This document shows positions 58,201-61,347 of a stretch of 64,000 bases of DNA, piece after piece. Made by a program: the position numbers and the translations under genes. Location: assembly GCA_903813345.2 (NCBI GenBank), contig CAIIXF020000012.1:9570432-9634431 (forward strand), in the 5' to 3' direction. A model generated the notes under the pieces. The model did not search any database and was not told the DNA's origin. It saw nothing but the letters and a program-made list of their open reading frames with translations. The stretch comes from Owenia fusiformis. Lineage: Eukaryota; Annelida; Polychaeta; Sabellida; Oweniidae. How positions within the stretch are numbered: position 1 is the first letter of the stretch; the number at the start of each line of letters is the position of its first letter.

Positions 58201-58514
58201 GGCCCTTGACAAAAATTCTTTCAAAATCATGCAGTTTTTCACCATTTTGAGCACTTCTCAAGTGATTTTTGCCATATTTGGGCCAAAATTATCAAATGTG
58301 AACCCACCTGGAAATTTTTGAAAACTGAACCTCCTTTGGCAAATCCTGGCTACGAGCCTGATATAACACTAATGGCTATGCAGTGCGATTAAAACATACT
58401 CACCTCTGGGGTGTTCTTTTTGAAATCTCTGCTTTGTTCTACAAGTTTTTTACGTGATATGTCGCTGTCATCTTGCCTCCCTGCAAGTTCTGTGGCAGTA
58501 GTATCTAAGTTTTT
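4156..58514 (-). CDS. CUX1: CASP, Golgi coiled-coil membrane protein: alternative product of the same gene
   Basis: The CASP form uses the same ten 5' exons as CUX, then exons 11554-11690, 10752-10821, 10106-10203, 9517-9633, 8975-9064, 8399-8455, 6463-6608 and 4156-4210. All phases match, giving about 656 visible residues (human CASP about 678). Every exon aligns by eye with the vertebrate CASP C-terminal domain, including a transmembrane helix near the C-terminus. CASP is known as a giantin-related Golgi protein, made in mammals by skipping the CUT and homeobox exons; it has yeast and plant relatives. The order here (shared exons, then CUX exons, then CASP exons) is the mammalian order. The splice choice itself is inferred from frames and sites, not from transcripts. 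Confidence 0.96.
4660..5885. repeat. Tandem repeat family with CCATTTTnnnAAAATGG hairpins, copy 1
   Basis: Units of about 130 bp repeat the phrases GTGTGCCATGCTTATAGTAT, CACATACCAAATATGAACAA and ACTACTTTTCGAGTTATAGT. Each unit ends in an inverted CCATTTT/AAAATGG pair. The block opens with GCGTAGCGAATCCCATCGAA and closes with AACTTCGTTCGATGGGATAA, whose TTCGATGGGAT core is inverted with respect to the opening. The same opening, units and close recur at 51271-52087, so this is a dispersed element with internal tandem units. A GACG tetranucleotide array at 5742-5836 lies near its end. Open frames across it are repeat artefacts. Confidence 0.8.
5742..5836 (+). repeat. (GACG)n microsatellite with GTAC interruptions
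   Basis: About 95 bases of GACG units, interspersed with GTACGTACG, inside the repeat element above. It creates open frames in several registers on both strands that have no coding meaning. Confidence 0.95.
5913..6445. mobile_element. Foldback/inverted-repeat element beside the CASP transmembrane exon
   Basis: Left end TATATAGGGGTTATGCACTG (then GGAGGTTTTG) is mirrored at the right by CAAAACCTCCCAGTACATAA (then CCCTTATATA). Internal palindromes fill the middle, notably at about 6238-6333, where GTATGAGATACACA meets TGTGTATCTCATAC at the centre. No coding capacity. The right end is about 18 bp from the donor of the exon at 6463. Confidence 0.8.
6463..6608 (-). CDS. CUX1: CASP-specific exon 7: Golgi transmembrane segment
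   Basis: This 146 nt exon begins [18 protein letters not shown] and continues [20 protein letters not shown], then [10 protein letters not shown] and two bases of Lys. Human: GRLVLSNKMARTIGFFYTLF and [11 protein letters not shown]. The helix keeps the Tyr and His that are conserved in CASP transmembrane segments across eukaryotes. Acceptor TTATAG; donor GTATGT. A foldback element ends about 18 bp from the donor. Confidence 0.96.
6650..6795. repeat. Dispersed repeat family ATGTCACCACCTGCCATTTG, copy b
   Basis: The fullest of the copies: opens ATGTCACTACCTGCC and closes GTGGTGGTGACATAATAATG. It lies just upstream (gene sense) of the CASP transmembrane exon, about 45 bp from the acceptor. Confidence 0.7.
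7052..7297. mobile_element. hAT-like MITE with long inverted ends, 246 bp
   Basis: Arms of about 57 bp: TCATCCTCCTAAGCAGGCTT at the left and AAGCCTGCTTAGGAGGATGA at the right, continuing through GAAGGAGGTA and CAGGGTGTAAG. The flanks CTCTTTG (before) and CTCTTTG (after) form a 7-8 bp target duplication, which points to hAT-type insertion. No coding sequence. Confidence 0.8.
7326..7460. mobile_element. Small inverted-repeat element
   Basis: TCCTATGATTTTTTCAGAAT and its imperfect complement TATTCCTCAAAATCATAGGA bound about 135 bp with a palindromic interior (GATATTGATAT / ATATCAATATC). It lies within the CASP intron 6609-8398. Confidence 0.7.
7683..7822. mobile_element. Small inverted-repeat element, 140 bp
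   Basis: CAAATATTTCACTCTATTGA at the left is mirrored by AATAGAGTGAAATATTTGTT at the right. Inner arms (AAGTGATATTCCACGAAGCC / GGGCAAGTGGAATATCACCT) meet at a short CCCGAAGGG centre. Confidence 0.75.
7823..8115. mobile_element. MITE with TATATCACTGTCTAGCTA termini
   Basis: TATTATATCACTGTCTAGCT at the left and AGCTAGATAGTGATATAATA at the right are inverted complements with one or two changes. The roughly 290 bp element carries an internal IR (GATATCGCTAGATATC, then ATATCGCCAGATATCCC). It abuts the preceding element. Confidence 0.75.
8130..8241. mobile_element. Small inverted-repeat element
   Basis: AAATTTGCTCCGAT at the left and ATTGGAGCAAATGTG at the right bound about 110 bp. The GC-rich middle is CGGCTGGGCGCCGGCCGATG. 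Confidence 0.6.
8399..8455 (-). CDS. CUX1: CASP-specific exon 6: [19 protein letters not shown]
   Basis: This 57 nt, phase-0 exon encodes [19 protein letters not shown], equal in length to human ERQRKYLSLSPWDKATLSM. This is the cytosolic juxtamembrane segment. Joining it directly to the last exon would give a stop at once, so the transmembrane exon at 6463-6608 is required between them. Confidence 0.96.
8859..8928 (-). pseudogene. Partial copy of CASP exon 5
   Basis: Positions 8859-8928 repeat 8964-9033 almost exactly. In gene sense this copies the exon's 3' part, ACAAGTACTCTACTCAGTAT onward ([16 protein letters not shown]), and its donor, here GTAGGT instead of GTAAGT. The 5' part of the exon and the acceptor are missing, so it cannot be spliced in as an ordinary exon. 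A further short copy of CATAGACTTACTTTTTT lies between the two. It is either a recent local duplication or an assembly artefact. Confidence 0.85.
8975..9064 (-). CDS. CUX1: CASP-specific exon 5: [17 protein letters not shown]
   Basis: This 90 nt exon encodes [20 protein letters not shown], then [10 protein letters not shown]. Human: DDTELRYSSQYEERLDPFSSF. The acceptor TTGTAG and donor GTAAGT are intact. Its 3' two-thirds, with the donor, is copied again about 105 bp further downstream; that copy lacks the 5' part of the exon and an acceptor. Confidence 0.96.
9517..9633 (-). CDS. CUX1: CASP-specific exon 4: [19 protein letters not shown]
   Basis: This 117 nt, phase-0 exon begins [18 protein letters not shown] and continues [20 protein letters not shown]. 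The human version is [20 protein letters not shown]. The KIKFLQSY motif is a strong CASP family signature. The donor is GTAAGT. Confidence 0.97.
10106..10203 (-). CDS. CUX1: CASP-specific exon 3: [15 protein letters not shown]
   Basis: This 98 nt exon contains [20 protein letters not shown] and AQELEA. The human equivalent is SLLSIISSQRERFRARNQELEA. This is the start of the conserved CASP C-terminal domain shared with yeast and plant homologues. It ends in phase 0 with donor GTAAGT. Confidence 0.96.
10752..10821 (-). CDS. CUX1: CASP-specific exon 2: short variable linker
   Basis: This 70 nt exon encodes [20 protein letters not shown] then SPA plus one base. Sequence similarity to human CASP in this stretch is weak. 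Support comes from the exact AG/GT borders, the matching phases on both sides and its position between two clearly homologous exons. Confidence 0.88.
11554..11690 (-). CDS. CUX1: CASP-specific exon 1: coiled coil ending MFRPDAE
   Basis: This 137 nt exon encodes (E)[34 protein letters not shown] and ends MFRPDAE. Human CASP reads ITEAVATATEQRELIARLEQ DLSIIQSIQRPDAE. It starts with AG, so G from the shared exon gives Glu. It ends in phase 0. The skipping intron from 26543 is 14.9 kb and holds the whole CUT/homeobox block. Confidence 0.96.
11900..12050. mobile_element. Small inverted-repeat element
   Basis: ATCACACATTTCAGCATGTG at the left is mirrored by ACATAAGTTGAAATGTGTGA at the right. Inner arms (GATACAGGAAATATATTT / GTGGAATATATCCTGTATC) are also inverted. 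It lies upstream of the first CASP-specific exon. Confidence 0.7.
12335..13187. mobile_element. 853 bp near-perfect palindrome (foldback element)
   Basis: Two arms of about 419 bp run head to head around a 15 bp centre (12754-12768). Outer ends: ACACCCTATGCAGACAGAGC and its complement GTCTGCATAGGGTGT. Arm ends next to the centre: TTGGGTGCGGAGC and GCTCCGCACCCAA. The arms differ at few positions. Flanking bases allow a TA or AAT target duplication. The mirrored 63-codon frames at 12341-12532 and 12990-13181 merely reflect the symmetry. Confidence 0.9.
13190..16878 (-). other. CUX 3' untranslated region and downstream intergenic-like intron sequence
   Basis: About 3.7 kb of AT-rich, unique-looking sequence follows the CUX stop codon. 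Long 3' UTRs are usual for CUX genes, and minus-strand AATAAA hexamers occur at 13589-13594 and nearby, so the UTR may extend over most of this stretch; that is inference. The same sequence is intron for the CASP transcript. One inverted-repeat element (14762-14973) interrupts it. No coding sequence was recognised. Confidence 0.45.
14762..14973. mobile_element. TA-flanked MITE, 212 bp
   Basis: Terminal inverted repeats TACTGTAAAAGCCCAAA and TTTGGGCTTTTACTGTA lie 212 bp apart, with further inverted similarity inside (TTTTCGC). Length, TA ends and lack of coding sequence indicate a non-autonomous Tc1/mariner- or pogo-type element. It lies in the probable CUX 3' UTR. Confidence 0.7.
16879..17873 (-). 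CDS. CUX1: CUX-specific last exon: Cut-type homeodomain and C-terminus
   Basis: This 995 nt exon carries a basic lead-in ([11 protein letters not shown]). The homeodomain is at about 17641-17820: [40 protein letters not shown], then [21 protein letters not shown] places His at homeodomain position 50, the hallmark of Cut proteins (most homeodomains have Gln or Lys). After it come about 250 Ser/Thr/Asn/Asp-rich, probably disordered residues. The end is [15 protein letters not shown] and a final EEDWEF. Human CUX1 also ends in WEF. Stop TAA at 16879-16881. Confidence 0.97.
16879..58514 (-). CDS. CUX1: Cut-like homeobox transcription factor (CUX/CDP), 15 visible exons, 5' end missing
   Basis: This is the CUX splice form, a nuclear DNA-binding protein (usually a repressor) with three CUT domains and one homeodomain. 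The exons are 58404-58514, 38113-38239, 37560-37697, 37087-37154, 33338-33470, 30635-30701, 28191-28239, 27563-27733, 26984-27165, 26544-26698, 24244-24810, 22796-22914, 19077-20070, 18244-18657 and 16879-17873. All are bounded by AG/GT and the phases join without a stop. They give about 1429 residues; human CUX1 has about 1505. In visible numbering the coiled coil is about 1-400, CUT1 511-584, CUT2 864-936, CUT3 1017-1093 and the homeodomain 1118-1176. The number and order of domains are those of the CUX/CDP family. The ATG-bearing first exon was not found. Whether this is the only CUX gene in the species cannot be told from one window. Confidence 0.97.
18244..18657 (-). CDS. CUX1: CUX-specific exon 4: CUT domain 3
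   Basis: This 414 nt exon has a leader [20 protein letters not shown] and a basic segment [13 protein letters not shown]3 is at 18260-18490: [20 protein letters not shown], then [20 protein letters not shown] and [19 protein letters not shown]. The human match (ELDTYGITKRVKEVLTDNN... [19 protein letters not shown]) identifies it specifically as the third CUT repeat. It ends one base into an Ala codon. Confidence 0.97.
19077..20070 (-). CDS. CUX1: CUX-specific exon 3: linker with YxxEL repeats and CUT domain 2
   Basis: This 994 nt exon encodes about 331 residues. The N-terminal part has three related segments: [24 protein letters not shown] and [12 protein letters not shown]. They are separated by a Ser/Arg-rich stretch. 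A possible SUMO-type site (LKIKSEPD) and a Pro-rich stretch follow. CUT2 is at 19150-19368: [20 protein letters not shown], then [19 protein letters not shown] and [14 protein letters not shown]. The human CUT2 equivalent is [18 protein letters not shown] and [14 protein letters not shown]. The donor is GTAAGA and the phase 1. Confidence 0.97.
21039..21373. repeat. 335 bp direct duplication, copy 1
   Basis: Runs from ATTGATAGCCAATATAAATG to AAAATTCCTTCTC and matches 22013-22347 with about three substitutions seen by eye. Contains several CCATTTTGAA phrases. A 45 bp preceding segment (TGAAGTCATTACAATACATG region, 20986-21032) is also repeated after it at about 21380-21425. Lies in the CUX intron between the exons ending at 22796 and starting at 20070. 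Confidence 0.9.
21445..22000. mobile_element. Probable insertion splitting the tandem duplication
   Basis: TCGAGGTCTCC near the left and GGAGACCTCGA at the right are exact inverted complements. The interior holds TTGTTTAGTTGTTG twice and GACGTCAC motifs, with no coding sequence. Because it separates two parts of a tandem duplication it probably arrived after it. Confidence 0.55.
22013..22347. repeat. 335 bp direct duplication, copy 2
   Basis: Copy of 21039-21373, offset by 974 bp and about 99 percent identical. The material between the copies includes an insertion with its own inverted ends (about 21445-22000). Confidence 0.9.
22796..22914 (-). CDS. CUX1: CUX-specific exon 2: CUT1-CUT2 linker helix
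   Basis: This 119 nt exon encodes [20 protein letters not shown], then [19 protein letters not shown]. It matches in position and character the human linker [20 protein letters not shown]. A Gln-rich helix is likely. It ends in phase 0. Its acceptor is followed directly (upstream in the gene) by a four-copy tandem repeat of about 65 bp. Confidence 0.92.
22923..23178. repeat. Four-copy tandem repeat of about 65 bp next to CUX exon
   Basis: Units contain AATCCCATAATGCAATATGA (or CCATGATGCAATA), AAGCAGACGGATGAAG and TTTTTCCAAATTATAACTGT. It begins about 8 bp upstream (gene sense) of the acceptor of the exon at 22796-22914. Confidence 0.85.
23540..23670. repeat. Dispersed repeat family ATGTCACCACCTGCCATTTG, copy c
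   Basis: Reads ATGTCACCACCTACAATTGG, GACTGCCGAATGCTGAACAC, then AAAAATGGAGGCTATAACAA. It directly abuts the left terminus of the TA-flanked transposon at 23670. Confidence 0.65.
23670..24197. mobile_element. TA-flanked DNA transposon remnant, 528 bp
   Basis: Ends CTGTACTCCTGGTA and TACCCGGAGTACAG are inverted complements with one change, each flanked by TA. Interior has repeated TTTCGCGG/CGCGAA phrases. A minus-strand open frame at 23799-24065 contains [20 protein letters not shown], which resembles the KRGxYxHYSxE stretch near the N-terminus of pogo/CENP-B-like transposon proteins; that resemblance is from memory. It ends 46 bp from the CUT1 exon donor. Confidence 0.75.
24244..24810 (-). 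CDS. CUX1: CUX-specific exon 1: CUT domain 1
   Basis: This 567 nt exon has an acceptor TTGTTGTAG. A Ser/Pro-rich leader ([20 protein letters not shown]) contains possible SUMO-type sites IKTEP. CUT1 follows at 24260-24481, with [20 protein letters not shown] then [17 protein letters not shown]. The motif LGLSQGxVSExLxxPK is the CUT-domain signature. The domain keeps the tail [13 protein letters not shown]. It ends in phase 1 (AAA AAA G). A copy of the CCCATAATGCAA motif, as CCCATGATGCAA, lies 25 bp upstream of the acceptor. Confidence 0.97.
26544..26698 (-). CDS. CUX1: CUX/CASP last shared exon (splice fork): [18 protein letters not shown]
   Basis: This 155 nt exon starts (N)[18 protein letters not shown] and ends [25 protein letters not shown] plus one base. 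Human: NILKSMEF and [20 protein letters not shown]. Its donor GTAAGA at 26543 leaves one base, G. That base is completed as Gly by the CUT1 exon at 24810 (exon starts GG) or as Glu by the CASP exon at 11690 (exon starts AG). It is therefore the branch point between the transcription factor and the Golgi protein. Confidence 0.96.
26761..26840. repeat. Inverted fragment of the CCATTTT hairpin repeat family
   Basis: Read on the minus strand it gives CTCCACTACTTTTCGAGTTA, ATCGTAAAATAACGAGTAAA and CACCATTTTTCAAGATGGCT. This matches 5420-5495 of the copy at 4660-5885. It lies in the 285 bp intron between shared exons 26984-27165 and 26544-26698. Confidence 0.8.
26984..27165 (-). CDS. CUX1: CUX/CASP shared exon: [18 protein letters not shown] segment
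   Basis: This 182 nt exon encodes [20 protein letters not shown] and ends with [15 protein letters not shown]. The human match is [20 protein letters not shown] and KLKGQADYEEVKKEL. It ends two bases into an Asn codon finished by the next exon. Confidence 0.97.
27563..27733 (-). CDS. CUX1: CUX/CASP shared exon: [12 protein letters not shown]...[12 protein letters not shown] segment
   Basis: This 171 nt, 57-codon exon is phase 0 at both ends. It contains [14 protein letters not shown] and [20 protein letters not shown], equivalent to human LREQLSSANHSLQ and [20 protein letters not shown]. The intron upstream carries a CCCATAATGCAA motif 18 bp from the acceptor. Confidence 0.97.
28065..28760. 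repeat. Degenerate repeats: TGTGGTGGTTCA and ATTGAAGGCTTT
   Basis: Three TGTGGTGGTTCACAAAGGT-like units lie at 28065-28180, beside the donor of the micro-exon at 28191. Beyond the exon, 28260-28760 holds many degenerate units around TTATCCATTGAAGGCTTT. Non-coding. Confidence 0.75.
28191..28239 (-). CDS. CUX1: CUX/CASP shared micro-exon: [16 protein letters not shown]
   Basis: This 49 nt exon encodes [16 protein letters not shown] after completing a Lys codon. The human equivalent is ADEIEMIMTDLERANQ. It ends in phase 0. It is too short to stand out as an open frame, but the match and exact splice phases make it secure. Confidence 0.95.
30635..30701 (-). CDS. CUX1: CUX/CASP shared exon: [12 protein letters not shown] segment
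   Basis: This 67 nt exon encodes [20 protein letters not shown], then A and part of a Lys codon. It matches human [20 protein letters not shown]. The donor is GTAAGT; the acceptor is TTTTCCAG. Confidence 0.95.
33338..33470 (-). CDS. CUX1: CUX/CASP shared exon: [14 protein letters not shown] segment
   Basis: This 133 nt exon starts [20 protein letters not shown] and continues with [20 protein letters not shown]. It corresponds to human [21 protein letters not shown]. It is a charged coiled coil. It ends one base into the next codon, an Ala completed by the following exon. Confidence 0.96.
33815..33935. repeat. Dispersed repeat family ATGTCACCACCTGCCATTTG, copy d
   Basis: GAAGTTGCCATTTGTTACAG, CCGAACACCAACCGCCAACC, then AAAGTTGGAAACTATACGAG and TGGTGACATAATA. 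It lies in the intron upstream of the exon at 33338-33470. Confidence 0.65.
34385..34480. repeat. Dispersed repeat family ATGTCACCACCTGCCATTTG, copy e
   Basis: Reads AATGTCACCACATGCCATTT, GTTACAGATGCTGAATGTCA and AAAAAGTTGGAGACTACAAC. It follows a doubled CACAGGGTGGGCCAAAA sequence (34303-34358), which looks like a pair of mariner-type termini. Confidence 0.6.
34687..34817. repeat. 24 bp minisatellite, about five units
   Basis: Unit ACTACATGTATGTGGTATTG followed by TAAA, with one GCGGTACTGT variant. The open frame over it on the minus strand (34684-34935) is low-complexity. Confidence 0.9.
36341..37016. repeat. 30 bp minisatellite, about 22 units, beside a CUX exon
   Basis: Unit CAACAGACTGACATGTAATT followed by TTCAAATTTT, with GACTGCCATG, GACTGGTATG and CAATGACT variants. 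It begins about 70 bp past the donor of the exon at 37087-37154. Confidence 0.92.
37087..37154 (-). CDS. CUX1: CUX/CASP shared exon: [17 protein letters not shown] segment
   Basis: This 68 nt exon encodes (E)[19 protein letters not shown] followed by TIQ, equivalent to human EVTIKALKEKIREYEQTLK. It ends in phase 0. Its donor side runs within about 70 bp into the 30 bp-period minisatellite at 36341-37016. Confidence 0.96.
37560..37697 (-). CDS. CUX1: CUX/CASP shared exon: [10 protein letters not shown]...[10 protein letters not shown] segment
   Basis: This 138 nt exon reads (D)[20 protein letters not shown], then a stretch with [19 protein letters not shown]. It matches human DPVPALDLGQ and KLRETLEEYNKEFAEVKNQ. 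It is coiled-coil in character (heptads of Leu and Ile). It starts in phase 1 and ends one base into a Glu codon. Fifteen bases upstream of the acceptor is a copy of the CCCATAATGCAA intronic motif. Confidence 0.97.
37717..38112. other. Short CUX intron with two CCCATAATGCAA motifs
   Basis: Intron 37698-38112. TCCCATAATGCAACAGAG at 37713 and TCCCATAATGCAATAGACAT at 37762 with AGCAGACGGATCTG-type partners; otherwise nothing recognised. Confidence 0.6.
38113..38239 (-). CDS. CUX1: CUX/CASP shared exon: [19 protein letters not shown] segment
   Basis: This 127 nt exon begins [20 protein letters not shown] and ends in [11 protein letters not shown]. It is nearly identical to the human segment, the most conserved part of the N-terminal coiled coil. 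It ends one base into an Asp codon completed by the next exon. It is separated from the previous exon by a 20.2 kb intron and from the next by only 415 bp. Confidence 0.97.
38240..44386. other. Large CUX intron, proximal part, no gene seen
   Basis: AT-rich sequence within the 20 kb intron. Apart from the element at 39049-39458 and a CCCATAATGCAATATTTTGC motif at 41259, I recognise nothing coding. Open frames here are short and without family resemblance. Confidence 0.5.
39049..39458. mobile_element. Pogo/Tigger-like MITE with internally amplified terminus
   Basis: Left end ACAGTAGAACCTCTCTAATC followed by TGAA; right end TTCAGATTGGTGCTACTGT, the inverted complement with changes. CAGTxGAACCTCT...AATC-type termini and TA flanks are characteristic of pogo/Tigger elements. 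Between 39075 and 39370 an 18 bp unit, ACCTCTCTAATCTGAAC and variants, repeats about 15 times; it derives from the terminus itself. Confidence 0.75.
44387..47157. repeat. 76 bp satellite array, about 36 units
   Basis: Unit begins ACCCTCTCTCCAGTGAACAC, continues CTGTCTCTAGGGGACAACCT, TCCTACACACATACACTACT and ends GACTTCTGTATAACTT. Three main variants alternate in blocks: CCTACACACATACACTAC, CCTTCACACATACTGTGC and CCTCCACACATACTCTAC with TATAAATT. A CAGTAAACCCTGTCTTGAAT sequence at 44364 leads into the array and resembles a pogo-type terminus, so the array may have grown from such an element. It lies inside the 20 kb CUX intron. Confidence 0.97.
47200..49233. other. Intronic sequence with one small inverted-repeat remnant
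   Basis: At 47293-47465, TCAAGTGGGTGCAA and TTGCGCCCACTTG are inverted, with two AATCTCAGGTGGGTG repeats inside; this explains the 136-codon open frame at 47200-47610. The rest is AT-rich and unrecognised. Confidence 0.5.
50424..50880. repeat. Degenerate repeat: AGCAGGGGTAA and ATATCACCCAAATTAAATC
   Basis: AAGCAGGGGTAA occurs at about 50419 and 50691 and as AAGCAGGGTAA at about 50866. AAATATCACCCAAATTAAAT occurs at about 50611 and 50803. Two related units of about 190-270 bp are likely. Non-coding. Confidence 0.6.
51271..52087. repeat. Tandem repeat family with CCATTTTnnnAAAATGG hairpins, copy 2
   Basis: Same opening (GCGTAGCGAATCCCATCGAA), 130 bp-type units and close (AACTTCGTTCGATGGGATAA) as 4660-5885. 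Here the hairpins read GGCGGCCATTTTTC and AAAATGGCCGCC, giving long palindromes. It lacks the GACG array. The open frame at 51239-51442 matches 4649-4849 because the sequence is repeated. Confidence 0.85.
52776..53211. mobile_element. Mariner-type MITE, about 436 bp
   Basis: Left ACAGGGTGTCCAGAAAGTAT then GGGACCCCC; right GGGGGTCCCATACTTTTGGG then ACAGCCTATA. Inverted ends with TA at the borders and the ACAGGGTGTCCxxAAAGT terminus are typical of mariner families. No transposase frame remains. Confidence 0.8.
55227..55246 (+). repeat. 20 bp poly(G) run in a G-rich repeat
   Basis: Twenty consecutive G at 55227-55246, after GGATCT and followed by TAATGGCCGGGGCC. It heads a repeat-like block to about 55500 that ends in CCCCCCCC at 55461-55470 and CAGGCCCCTGCAGCCCTG. 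Confidence 0.9.
58179..58360. mobile_element. Small inverted-repeat element with CAGGCCCGTAGCCAGG ends
   Basis: CAGGCCCGTAGCCAGG at the left and CCTGGCTACGAGCCTG at the right are inverted; a run of 11 G follows the left end. A related fragment (TTCGATCCTGGCTACACCCC preceded by a C run) lies at 30543-30585. It ends about 45 bp from the donor of the exon at 58404. Confidence 0.75.
58404..58514 (-). CDS. CUX1: CUX/CASP shared exon (first one visible): [12 protein letters not shown] segment
   Basis: This 111 nt, phase-0 exon encodes [18 protein letters not shown], then a basic stretch ending RDFKKNTPE. It matches human CUX1 exon 2 (ELDATATVLANRQDESE...FKKNTPE) almost residue by residue. The acceptor is TTTCCAG and the donor GTGAGT-like. 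Upstream of it should lie an exon of roughly 12-25 codons with the start methionine; I could not find one between 58515 and 64000. Confidence 0.95.
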
Positions 58515-61062
58515 CTGGAAATACACAAATAATGTCTGCTTATTAAGTTGCATTATGGGTAATAATAGAAAGTTATCATTATCTCATTTGATACCTATTA
58601 TAACTGGGTAATCACTCTATTTCAACAAGTTACTGTTCAATTTAAATGAATCTCAAAAACTGTTAGGATAATCCTATCAAAAAAGTTTTTCCTAAATCTG
58701 ATATACATATCCTTAATTCTGAACTTGACACTCTAATAATATCTTCTAAGGTCTCCAAATTTTCAAATTTACTTGACATTCTAGTTCAATAAGAATACAG
58801 TTTTTCTGCTAGGATGAGACCTATTTTAAAAGTGTATCGAATAATGACTCGACAAACTGTTGTCTTATCTAAAATTAAGTCACTGAATGACAAAAATATA
58901 AACATGTGAAAAAGCTTTCAATGTCGAAAGTTGATGATGAATAGTTGCTTTGGTATCTTGATTACAAGATTATCTTACTTAGAATTATGGAATTAATATT
59001 TAGTTTCTGAATTTAATGTTTGCACTCCTCTCTAAACATTCTTTTCAAAACTTACTCATATTTTACTTAGAATTATACCTATAATGCCACTGGTGATTGG
59101 GTCCTAGATGTATGACCTTACATGAATTTGTCCCAATAAAGTCTTGATAAAAAAGACTCCTGCATAAAATATAATATCCTAAGATTTTCTATAAGAATAT
59201 CTACAAAATAACATGTATCATAGCGATATAAAATTTAAAATAAAATTTTTAAGTATTACTCTCAAGTGATTAAATTCTTTTGAACCTTATCCAAAGATGC
59301 GAAATATCAATATTTCAATGTCACTAAAACTTGTTGTTTTTTATCTATAAATCGCCTAAAAAAATCTGACTGACTATTTATTTGTATTGATGTCACATTA
59401 GAAAAGAAAATCTTTTCAAAATATTCTTGAGATTCATATATCATCGATGAAGTATATAACAGCATCGGCGAAATACATTCCGATCACATACACACGAAAT
59501 TCGTAGAGTTTAACATTCTGTTCACAAAATGTTGAACCTACAATCTATCATTAATGAAGCGTGTAACTTTATTGAATCAAAAATATAAAATGTGACAAGT
59601 ATTCACGAAAAAATAATGTATGAAATGAAAAAAGGTGTAGCACGTTCGATATTAAATTGAAAATGAAAAAAAGAACATTTAATTTCACAAAATAAAATAA
59701 ACAGTTCGTCTTTGCTAATGATGATAAAATCGAATAATATATATTGAAAACGATAAGAACACAGATGCATTAGAAATAGACAACTTATAAGTCGAGTTTA
59801 GATTGAAATATAAACCTAGATCACTTTGTAATAGTTTTTATAATCACCTGGAATCTAACTTATATCAAATCAATCAATTTCTATTATTCTCTAGAAATCG
59901 TTTAATCAACAAATTACAACCAAGTTTAATAAGAAGACAAAAAGAAGCCCGTAAGAGAACTACTCGGATCGATACGATTCAATTCAGCATATATTCATTA
60001 ATTGAAAAATACATTTCATCTTCATGGATGTATAGATTTCCATTCAACTCAGATAGATAAATCGATTAATTCAAAAGCTGTTGCATAAGGATATTGAAAT
60101 ATGAGACTGTTAATGCAAAAACTCAAGCATTGTATATAAAAAGGATATCCTTTGATATTCTAGCTAACAAAAGAGAGGTATTCTTATTCTCTGATATTAC
60201 CTCCAATCTGCCCTGGAAAATAATCTCCCAGTTTTCTTTAACTTTTGCTATTCCTCGCATCATCATAGCTAAAAGAAGCCTTATTTTCAAGTGTTTAAAG
60301 AGACAAAAAAATTAACATGTGTATTGTGTAGGTATATATAATTTCTAGGCAATTTCCATCTTATCTGCAAGGTAAGTGATTAATATAAAAATCACCTTGA
60401 TGTTTTTCACCTGGGACAATGACTTATCACTAAGTATCAATACCATTTGAGAAATTAACATGAAACTCATTGGTAACCATGGCAACCAAATAACCAATCT
60501 TGATTTTACTTATTAATGTCATTGAATTTTTCGTCAATTAGAATATGAGGCATCGGGTGTGATCTGTCATTTGTAGCCTCCCAAGAAGAAAATGTGACAA
60601 AGATAATGCCATTTCTTGATTAACTTAAAAACGATAAACAAATAAGCAAAATCAAAACAAACAAATAAGGATTGCTCAGTGCTTAATATAACTATCACGA
60701 AAAAACATAAATTCGACTAGAATTCCTGATAAAAAAATGCGGAAATTTTGTGAACATGAGTGATTTGTTGGATTGGCTTGGTTGTTTGAACGGAAGATAA
60801 TTACAGGTAATCGGGTTAATTCTTGTAATATTTCATGTTTCATATTTCTTCATATCCTTGTAATCTGATCACCTTGATAGAATCTATAGCTCCTCAGGTG
60901 TGACTAGATTCTCAATCAAAAAAAAAATTGTGATGTGATAATATCCTTCTTCAGGTAAACCTTTTACTTTTTTTTCATTAGCTATATCTATTTCGTTGTA
61001 TGATAATATAATGTAGATCTCTTCAATTGTTCAGATGCACTATAGAGGGGTTCAGGAAATAG
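58515..61062. other. Sequence upstream of the first visible exon
   Basis: Intron or 5' region. A reverse CCCATAATGCAA motif lies at 58549-58561, about 34 bp from the acceptor. No first exon matching the expected MFxxWKRFDLxxLQ start of CUX proteins was found. Two plus-strand open frames (59803-60060, 60094-60315) have no recognisable family. Confidence 0.4.
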
Positions 61063-61166
61063 AGTGAGACCTGTAGAGTGGAAAACCTCTAGAAGTGGAG
61101 CACCTTTCGAAGTGGAACACCTCTGTTAGTAGAACACTTTTCAGAGTCCCAAGACAAACTGACTTA

Positions 61167-61344
61167 GCTTGTATTCGCGAATGCAACTAACAGATATCGG
61201 CTACCGGATTAACTTACTATTCTATGACTAACTTATTTAAAATATGAATGGAAGAGTGGCAGGTACTATTCATATTTGAATGAGTTACCCATAGGAGGTT
61301 AATCTGGTAGTCGACAGGCGTTAGCTGCATTCGCGAATACAAGC
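61167..61344. mobile_element. PIF/Harbinger-like MITE, 178 bp
   Basis: Inverted ends GCTTGTATTCGCGAATGCAA and its complement CTGCATTCGCGAATACAAGC, with TTA on both sides (61164-61166 and 61345-61347), consistent with the TWA target of PIF/Harbinger elements. No coding sequence. Confidence 0.8.
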
Positions 61345-61347
61345 TTA

